Assembly (NCBI GenBank): GCA_002751075.1
Contig: NAOQ01000303.1
Coordinates: forward strand, 74,539 to 89,615
Reading direction: 5' to 3'
Length of the DNA: 15,077 bases
Source of the DNA: Ichthyophonus hoferi
Lineage: Eukaryota; Opisthokonta; Ichthyosporea; Ichthyophonida; Ichthyophonidae
Positions 8,731 to 15,077 of the stretch are shown one piece after another. The notes beneath the pieces were generated by a model. It had not been told where the DNA came from. It ran no database searches and saw only the letters and a list, made by a program, of their open reading frames with translations. Position 1 is the first letter of the stretch; the number at the start of each line of letters is the position of its first letter. A program made the position numbers and the translations under genes.

Positions 8731-8767
8731 CTTTGAGATTAACAGAGCTATCCTCAGCCATGCTCAT

Positions 8768-9470
8768 TATTAATAAATATTATTTATTTATTAATATGTA
8801 CCTCGGAGTACTTGTTTAAATCCCCTTACTGTGGCCAGCACATGACCTATGGGTAGCTGGCAGATATAACATGTATAGTTAATATGTGGTCTGCCTTGTG
8901 CCATATTCACTACTAGGAAGCAAGGCATAGGAGCAGGATACTGATTGCATAATGTACTTGCCAAACAACAATTAGATTCAATATTAAACGGTTCCTCACA
9001 TTTAGATGAGACGATTAAAAGCTAATCGCTATTATAGAATTCCAATTGGATAGAATTGCGATACATATTACCGTTCCACTAATCGCATCTAAGATATAGA
9101 TTTCCATTAGTCATTAACCAATGAACATTTTCTATTCTACATAAACATGCAATGAAGATCTACAATGACTACACAATAAGCCATTTCAGATCATATATTT
9201 TGGGGTCTAGATAGCACACTACCTAGGCCTGCTGCCTAAGACAAGTCCTGCTGACTTGTTTAAGAACAAAAATATGTCTTAGTATATCTGTACTCCGTGC
9301 ATGTAAAGGGATATGTTAAATGCTCCTTAATTCGGTATTCCCTCTCCTTGTAAATGATTAATATAGGTCACAGGACCGCTCCCGTATCTACCTATCATTT
9401 CCAACAGAAAGGTTACTAATAGCCCATTTGTAATCTATTAATGAATTGAGACTAGAACTGTCTTTCACCT
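8768..9470. other. Intergenic region with hairpins, no gene seen
   Basis: Starts with an AT palindrome (ATTAATAAATA then TTATTTATTAAT, about 8769-8793). Further on are two short direct copies of CTAATCGC (near 9020 and 9090) and the double hairpin at 9222-9259. G+C is somewhat higher than in neighbouring spacers, but no frame, tRNA or known RNA is evident. Confidence 0.5.
9222..9259. other. Two adjacent hairpins with the same CTGCT loop
   Basis: First hairpin 9222-9240: CCTAGGC, loop CTGCT, GCCTAAG (five pairs next to the loop, one mismatch, one pair). Second hairpin 9241-9259: ACAAGTC, loop CTGCT, GACTTGT, a perfect 7-bp stem that can extend outward into CTAAG/TTTAAG by giving up the first hairpin. 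Function unknown. Confidence 0.5.
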
Positions 9471-9476
9471 ATCTTG

Positions 9477-9494
9477 TATATATATATATATATA
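9477..9494. repeat. (TA)n microsatellite
   Basis: About nine TA units. Confidence 0.9.
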
Positions 9495-9550
9495 GTCATG
9501 TTCGACGTATTTATAATACACATATCTAATCATCTACTTATACCACTGGC

Positions 9551-9602
9551 TTATGTTATATTGTATTATATTGTATTATGTTATGTTATGTTATGTTATA
9601 TC
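9551..9602. repeat. TTATG/TTGTA pentanucleotide-type microsatellite
   Basis: Units TTATG and TTGTA alternate, ending in four consecutive TTATG units. It is related in sequence, on the other strand, to the TACAA tract at 11690-11869. Confidence 0.85.
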
Positions 9603-9604
9603 AG

Positions 9605-9731
9605 CAACCAGGATATTGCTTACGGAATGATTCAATACTGGCTTTTTCATCTCTCCACTTCAACGACTTACCTTATATTTGATAGCCCACAATTTTTTAA
9701 GCCAGAGGAGCCCATGACTATGCATTTTTAA
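9605..9731 (+). other. Possible terminal exon or gene fragment abutting a MITE
   Basis: After the acceptor-like TTATATCAG a frame runs 42 codons to a TAA (NQDIAYGMIQYWLFHL near its start, PQFFKPEEPMTMHF at its end). The stop codon lies within the TTTTTAA end of the transposon remnant that begins at 9725. Composition is protein-like, but there is no recognisable family and no matched upstream exon; chance is a serious alternative. Confidence 0.2.
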
Positions 9732-10011
9732 CTTCAAAATGGAAATGTTAAACTTCAATATGTGGAATCATCAAAATATTCAATAAAAACTAAAAACATC
9801 GATAAAATAGATTTTTAGCTTTGAAAAGATAAAATTAAGCTAACAATTAATGTATTTTAATTAATATAAATTGATTGCTAGCTTAGTTTTTAATTAAATA
9901 TTGGGTGGCCTTATTGCTTTTATCTTATCTTTATTTTTTGTTTTTTGTTTTTATTGAATATTTTGATTCTTCACATACTGAAGTTTAAAATTCCTATTTT
10001 GAAGTTAAAAA
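9725..10011. mobile_element. Foldback MITE, possibly piggyBac-like (TTAA ends)
   Basis: The outer roughly 72 bp on each side (about 9725-9796 and 9940-10011) are inverted copies, near 90% identical by eye. They begin with 16 identical bases (TTTTTAACTTCAAAAT) and share an 18-base block around AATATTCAATAAAAAC. Inner parts are also partly inverted (AAGCTAACAATTAAT against TTGATTGCTAGCTT), so nearly the whole unit can fold on itself. It is AT-rich and has no protein frame. TTAA lies at 9728-9731 and 10005-10008, as expected for piggyBac target-site duplications, but the symmetry continues three bases beyond TTAA, so the exact ends are unsure. Divergence between arms suggests an old insertion. 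Confidence 0.85.
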
Positions 10012-10907
10012 GGTCGACTCGTAGCGGTATCTATAAAGCGGGACAGTCAATCGCAAATGCGGGACGGACACCCATGCGTTTCGCGCCACTAATTCACCGA
10101 TAATAACAATTTGAACTTATACAAAGATTTCTCCCAAAATATAGTATACAATATAGTAGTGTATATTGTATATGTAGATATATATATTATTATTCATACT
10201 ACCTTCTAGTTTGATTACATTATCATCTCGTCACCTGTATCTCAATGCGTAAGCCAACATGTCGTCTCATTTACTGATTTAAGACCTTTTATCTCCCGTA
10301 CACTACTATGAGGACCTGGACTAAAATTATTCTCAGGATATTGTTTTTTCTCTATAGTACTAGTACTATTGTTATATTCACTTCCCTTATAAACTTTTCT
10401 GGGATTTCATATGGTGTACAACATCTATTTACCCTTGTTTTATTTTGATACAACATTTGGTGTCTAGGAAGGTTACAAACGTTATTATTATTCAATGCAA
10501 ACAAATGTAACTATTGATAGTTATGCAAACGTGCATTTTAAAATGAATCAGGTAGATGCATATTTACCTTAATCCATCTCAAATTAATGTGCCACTGTTT
10601 TTTCATACCTGTGCGTGTCTCTGTTAGCATCCTGTTATTTATCTCACAGGTTTCGTTATTTCCTCTACTCAACATATATTTTTTCCTTAGATATAGTGCC
10701 ATTCCTAAGCATCCTTTCTCATTAACATTGACTTTTCTACTAGACTTTGCGAGTTTGCATGCGTAAGTTTGCAATTCATTGATAATTTTTTACCAATAAT
10801 TTCAACTTTATTTAAACTAAACAACCATATTATGTTTATTATTCTGTCAAAATTCTCCAATAATATTAATAATTCTACCCAGAAACCGTGTTGTTACTAG
10901 CCTAAGA
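10012..10907. other. 5' flank of the SMARCC-like gene
   Basis: No gene supported. The left end is a GC-rich patch (10012-10100), described separately. The rest is AT-rich unique sequence; a minus-strand 78-codon frame at 10538-10774 contains a donor-like ACAG|gtatga but has no recognisable content. Untranslated leader exons of the SMARCC-like gene could lie here. Confidence 0.45.
10038..10087 (+). promoter_or_regulatory. GC-rich patch with E2F-like motifs
   Basis: Two copies of GCGGGAC (10038-10044 and 10059-10065, 21 bp apart) and one exact TTTCGCGC (10079-10086), which fits the E2F/DP consensus TTTSSCGC. The patch stands out from otherwise AT-rich DNA and lies about 820 bp upstream of the SMARCC-like start codon. 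Transcription start unknown; a regulatory role is inference. Confidence 0.3.
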
Positions 10908-13900
10908 ATGGCCAATAAGAAGACAAATGGTCTGCCCAATATAGAGGAATGGGGCATGCCTTCACAGGTAGCCAAATACGAACCAGTGCTGAGTTGGTTG
11001 AAGAAGAAGAATGCGGTATGTGCCCTAGAGTGTCCCATCCTGTCATTATGCCGTTGCTATGTATATGTATGCTAGAATACTATGTACTCTGTCAAATAAA
11101 AAGAGGAGCCTGTTACACGAACATATACATATGATTGCACTTAAATAGATGTATATATATGTAACTATATTTTTTTCACTATACAAATACTTTCATACTC
11201 ACATATATATATGCGTTGAGCTCTTTATTAAGTGTTATACATAATTTTCTTTATAACGTGTACATGTAATAATGACCTCTACATACTTAAGTACTACCAC
11301 AGAATACACACATATATATATATACCCATCCACCATTACATTACCTCCACCTTGTAATTACACTAGGTTACCTTCCATAGATGCACATTTAAGTATATAT
11401 AACCATATTAATACGCACACACACACTTATGCATGCATACATACTGTCATCATATCATACCTATATATATACATAAATATATTCATACCTATATCTATAC
11501 ATACATACATACATACATCCATACATACATACATACTACTATACTCTCATACTATTATATTATCATACTATAATACTGCCATGTACATACATCCATCTGT
11601 TAACCCTACGGATAAGACTATAAATCAACAAATAGGTTTATATGCAATTAGTCAGCAAGAGCTATAGTACGCTGTAAGGGCACAGCGTAATACAATACAA
11701 TGAAATGCAATATCATACTTTACAATACATTACAATATAATACAATATAATACAATACAATACACTACACTACAATACAATGCAATGCAATACAATACAC
11801 TACATTATAATACAATACACTCCACTTCAATACAATGCAATGCAATACAATACAATACAATGCAATGTTATCCACCATATAGTCTACTATTTCTTACAAA
11901 CATTTCCTTCACTATTTAATAAAGTAGTAGAGGATTTGGAGGTAAGTATGGCTATAACTTCATAGCTATCACTCAAGATATATTCATAAGCCATTAACAG
12001 CTAGATCCATCTTTTTATCCACTTACCTATCTCCATATTCCTTCACTTACTCTCCTCTTCCTACTTCTAATTCGCCCCATCAGGCCCCGGAAAGTTGCAC
12101 CACGCAGACACTATATGAACTGAGCATGGGTCTACAGGCCTGCCAGGAGAGGCTATTGGGTAAAAATCAGGAGGGCGTCACTCGACCTCGCCTACCTAGT
12201 GGATTGTTTCAAGGTATTACTATATATGGTCTTATTGTTTACTTTCCACTACCTCTGCGCTTATATATATGCATACTTTCCTCTCTCCAGCAATAGCCAC
12301 TATAGAAGAGATCCTTATAACTCTAGGATATATCATGCTATTGAATTTATACTATTGATTGCTACTCTTTATTCATAGATATAAAGGTAGCATATTAGCC
12401 AATAGTATCGTTTATAACGATATACCAGGGCTAAGAGTTCTGGACACTTTATCTTATTGAGGCCTATCAAAATCCAGATTATCAGGAAGGTGGGTTTCTC
12501 TGTGTGATCCTATTGGCCGCTCTGTCTTCCCAGGCTGAAAAGGATTGGAAGACCATCGATCTGGAGACCCAAAATGCAGATAGCTCATTGACTGTTATCG
12601 ATTCTATTGAGGTAGTATAGGGATTTCTATGGTATTATTTTATATGTTCGCATGTTTTATTGGTCAGACGTTTTGATTCTGGCAAGGTCATTGATAGCCT
12701 TATTGCTTCGGCTATCATTGTGAAAGAATATTAAGACATGGTTTAATTGTACTGGTTCGAAGTTATAATTGACCCAGGGATAATCGTCTCCATAGAGTGG
12801 TGTTAGCTTTACATGATAAATAACCAGTCACATAGCGAGAAATATTTGGAACCATGACATATTTTTAGTGGGTATGTGGTAGTGAGCCCCGGTAGTCTGC
12901 ACATAGGAAGGAATTCAAAAGGAATGTTGTGGAAGGGTTGTAGGTTAATATTGGTTTGCAAATAAAATTAGCTTGGAAATATAATTGGATAAGAGGTTGA
13001 TTGGTGTGTAAATGATTGGACCGGTAACTGGTATCGTAGTTGTAAGGGTATTTCTACATCTATTATTAAATAATTTAAACTTTTAATGTACAGACCGCAT
13101 TGGTTGAAGCCAACCTCCTCCAATGGCCTGTGGTCCATATCAGCAGTGACATCACTGACCCCGAGGAAAGGACCAGACTTCATGACATTATCACAGCATG
13201 GCGGGGCACCGTGACAGATGACCAATCATCTGCCTCTCACGTGGTTCATGACGCTCCGGCCCCAGCACAGACCAGTGAGTGGGTCTGGGTCATATATCTA
13301 TATATCTATATATAGGTAGAGCGAGAGAAAGGGGTGGGAAAGGAGAGATGGGCACACATTATGATAGACCAGTACATGATGACCTCTTCTCTTGCGCTAT
13401 AGGAACATTTGTCTTTTCATGGTGGGCCATTGTAATTGGTACAGGTCCTATAGTACTACCCTAATATAAGTTTCCCTTGTGGCAGGTGACACCATGGCCC
13501 GCCTTGTGGAGAGGGACAGTGCTCAGTTACTAGTGCACTGGCTTTTCACACCGGATAGTTACAACAGCTTTGTATCTACATCATGTGTAAGTGACGTCTG
13601 TGATTGGTTGCTAGTCAACTGGGTGGGCGAGAGATATAGAGAGCCAATGAGATGAGAGGATATGCTGGAGGAGAGTTATTGGCATAAATAATGTTTTAAT
13701 GTGAAGTTTTTCAAATTGAGGGCAACGCGATGATTGGATCAGGTTGAGAAATTTGTGGGTTTATTATTGGCGTTTAGGAAGTGTCACCCCATATATTTAT
13801 AATATGTTTTACATTCTTACATTCTTATTCCATGTAGTTGTAATACTTGCAGCATATATGTATATATATGTATACATAACACGTTTTTTTCCATGTCTAT

Positions 13901-14697
13901 CCCTATGATTATCCTGTTATTTTTATTTTTTATTTTCCAATGTCTTTTGTGATTTTCCTTTTTTACTTATCCTTGCTTGAGATTGGTGTTAACTTAAATT
14001 GTAGTTTTAATTCAATTTTAAGTTTAATTTAGTTTTAATTTTAAGTTTTTCCTACGCTACGTTCTTATGGCTATACCTTTGGCAGGTATCAAGAGAACTA
14101 GATCCACCAATCACCTATGTTGGCCCATGGCGTATCAGCAAACAGTATCTTAAAGGTATCTATCTTAAATGTGTTATTACTGGTTGTCATTGTGATTGTA
14201 TTGTTTATATGAGGTTATAATTGATTGGCTGGCTGAGGAGGATGATGATGGGGATGGTTCACCACATACGGAATATATATATAGGAATAGATAGGTAGGT
14301 GTAGGATATACCGTATGTAATATGTATATTGTACTATCTCGTATATAACCTATACCATATACCATATACCATATATACTATCTTATATAACTCCTTTACC
14401 TTACCTATCTACAGATACATCTATCTATCACGAATGGATGAACCCTGAAGATTATGAGGTAGGTGGTTTATCTCTATGATCGTCTCATCCTTCCCTCTCG
14501 CTCTCTTTCTCCCTCATACTATCATATGCTCCTTTACTTTCCTTAGTGTCAATACTGTTGTTGACTGTTGTTGGGATTTATAGACGTAGGCAATACTCTA
14601 CATGAGGAGAGGCATATCTGTTAGTATGCTAGTAAGCTAGCATGTTAATATATTAGTATGTTGCATCCATCCATCCATACATACATATACACATACA

Positions 14698-14731
<34 letters not shown>

Positions 14732-14741
14732 CATACATACA

Positions 14742-14773
<32 letters not shown>

Positions 14774-15077
14774 CATTGAATATATATATACGACACCAAC
14801 CTGGCAATTATACTTATGAGACCCAAAATAAATATCCATTTATGTAGAGATAATTATTACTAACAATACACTGCTATCATTTATTAACTAATGCTTCCTT
14901 TCTATTATTTGACTATTATTTCAGCTCTCCCAGTACTCTCTCCGTGGGGCTAAAGGTATATATATATACATATTACTTTCTTTTCCCACCATTACTGTAT
15001 TAAAAATATTACCACGTTTACGGTTGAGGCTTTTATTTTACAGGGGAAGTAAAAGTCAGTTAGAGGATTGATGGGTG
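10908..15077 (+). CDS. SMARCC: SMARCC1/2-like SWI/SNF (BAF) scaffold subunit, N-terminal part
   Basis: Coding exons: 10908-11015, 11933-11941 (microexon), 12084-12213, 12436-12611, 13094-13274, 13486-13586, 14086-14155, 14415-14458 and 14925-14955; a further exon begins at the window edge. Phases agree at every GT-AG junction. The ATG has A at -3 and G at +4. The first 31 residues (MANKKTNGLPNIEEW to VLSWL) line up without gaps with my recollection of human SMARCC2 (MAVRKKDGGPNVKYY to VRLWL). Further matches are GGFLCVIL (GGSLCHIL), HDIITAWRGTVTDD and SASHVV (KDIIKRHQGTVTED, NASHVV), LLVHWLFTPDSYNSF (LLHWGYYPDSYDTW) and HEWMNPEDYE (NEWMNEEDYE). This is the family's MarR-like/BRCT-like/chromo-like N-terminal module. 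SMARCC proteins form the dimeric scaffold of the BAF chromatin remodeller in the nucleus. SWIRM and SANT domains are expected beyond the window. An extra 14 or so residues lie before GGFLC. Confidence 0.88.
11495..11537. repeat. (ATAC)n microsatellite
   Basis: About ten ATAC units with one CC interruption. Confidence 0.95.
11690..11869. repeat. (TACAA)n pentanucleotide microsatellite
   Basis: Roughly 35 units of TACAA with variants TGCAA, TATAA, TACAC and TACAT, all in intron 1 of the SMARCC-like gene. Confidence 0.9.
11933..11941 (+). CDS. SMARCC: Probable 9-nt microexon of the SMARCC-like gene
   Basis: GATTTGGAG (Asp-Leu-Glu) is bounded by ag at 11931-11932 and a consensus donor GAG|gtaagt. 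Exon 1 ends in phase 0 and exon 3 begins in phase 0; in the only open frame ending at this donor, no other AG gives phase 0. Adding the three residues makes the spacing between WL and the following helix (TLYELSM) equal to that recalled for human SMARCC2 (WL, 16 residues, SLSSLVV). Leaving them out creates a three-residue gap. Possible alternative: the exon is skipped and the donor is fortuitous. Confidence 0.5.
14664..14774. repeat. (CATC)n / (ATAC)n microsatellite
   Basis: Starts with CATC units and continues as about 22 ATAC units with ATAT interruptions, inside the SMARCC-like intron between 14459 and 14924. The minus-strand Met/Tyr/Cys/Val-repeat frame is its translation. Confidence 0.95.
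15044..15077 (+). CDS. SMARCC: Probable next SMARCC-like exon, cut by window end
   Basis: The previous exon ends in phase 1 (GCTAAAG|gtatat). The acceptor ttttacag at 15036-15043 would give GEVKVS and then a TAG; an alternative acceptor, gtcag ending 15059, keeps the frame open to the window end. Which is used, or whether a donor follows GGGAA (gtaaaa), cannot be settled from this window. Confidence 0.3.

Larger units (their letters stand above)
11016..11932 (+). other. Intron 1 of the SMARCC-like gene, repeat-rich
   Basis: About 917 bp with a gtatgt donor. It contains CA/TA-rich DNA, an ATAC tract (11495-11537) and a long TACAA tract (11690-11869). Frames over these tracts are repeat translations. 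The acceptor (ending ag at 11931-11932) has a modest pyrimidine run (catttccttcactattt). Confidence 0.55.

Noticed and set aside
10538-10774. Minus-strand 78-codon frame with a donor-like ACAG|gtatga
   Set aside because: No recognisable domain, no matched further exon and no promoter evidence; the opposite strand shows equally good splice-like signals.
11272-11667. 131-codon Tyr/Ile/His/Thr-rich open frame
   Set aside because: It is built from TA/CATA low-complexity DNA in intron 1 of the SMARCC-like gene.
12745-12770. tRNA T-arm-like GGTTCGAAG
   Set aside because: No matching stem or other tRNA arms around it; it lies within a SMARCC-like intron.
14156-14414. U12-type intron in the SMARCC-like gene
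   Set aside because: The donor gtatctatc shares only its first five bases with GTATCCTTT, and the branch-like CTCCTTTAC near the 3' end is imperfect. An ordinary U2-type intron explains it equally well.
14664-14774. CRISPR-like regular repeat
   Set aside because: Four-base units with no spacers; a simple microsatellite in an intron of a eukaryotic gene.
14645-14839. Minus-strand Met-Tyr-Val-Cys repeat frame
   Set aside because: Translation of the (ATAC)n microsatellite.
1-15077. Retroviral, LTR, LINE or large DNA-virus elements
   Set aside because: No reverse transcriptase, integrase, capsid or polymerase-like frame and no long terminal direct repeats were seen; only the small MITE is supported.

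Overview
This is nuclear DNA from an intron-rich, AT-rich eukaryote, probably an opisthokont. Evidence: genes split into many short exons with GT-AG introns of about 90 to 1,200 bp, AATAAA poly(A) signals, abundant microsatellites (ATT, AT, ATAC, TACAA), a near-palindromic DNA-transposon remnant, and homologues of the U11/U12 protein PDCD7 and of the SWI/SNF scaffold SMARCC. Both proteins line up almost without gaps with my recollection of the human sequences but at low identity. That suggests a unicellular holozoan, an early-diverging fungus or a fast-evolving animal; I cannot choose among these from sequence alone. All genes I can support lie on the + strand.

Left part (1-4350): an (ATT)n tract ending an intron, the last coding exon of an unidentified gene (228-363), then a complete six-exon PDCD7/U11-59K-like gene (893-4152) whose exons join into a 918-nt open frame (about 305 residues). 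It points to a working minor (U12) spliceosome, though no U12-type intron is clear here.

Middle part (4350-7600): two open frames without introns. One (about 4819-5400) carries three tandem CBM14/peritrophin-A-like chitin-binding repeats with a reduced four-cysteine pattern and no visible start codon or signal peptide. The other (6329-7423) is a 364-residue type II membrane protein of glycosyltransferase family 31. They contrast with the heavily split flanking genes.

Gene-poor part (7600-10900): microsatellites, a pair of adjacent hairpins with the same loop (9222-9259), weak coding-like stretches (8399-8730 and about 9605-9731), a 287-bp foldback MITE with TTAA near both ends (9725-10011), and a GC-rich patch with E2F-like motifs (10038-10087).

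Right part (10908-15077): the 5' portion of a SMARCC1/2-like (BAF155/BAF170, Moira, Swi3 family) gene. I could place nine coding exons, including a probable 9-nt microexon, before the window ends upstream of the expected SWIRM and SANT domains. The encoded segment is the conserved N-terminal MarR-like/BRCT-like/chromo-like module. The genes show no obvious shared pathway: the outer two are nuclear RNA and chromatin housekeeping genes, the inner two concern extracellular or Golgi carbohydrate biology.
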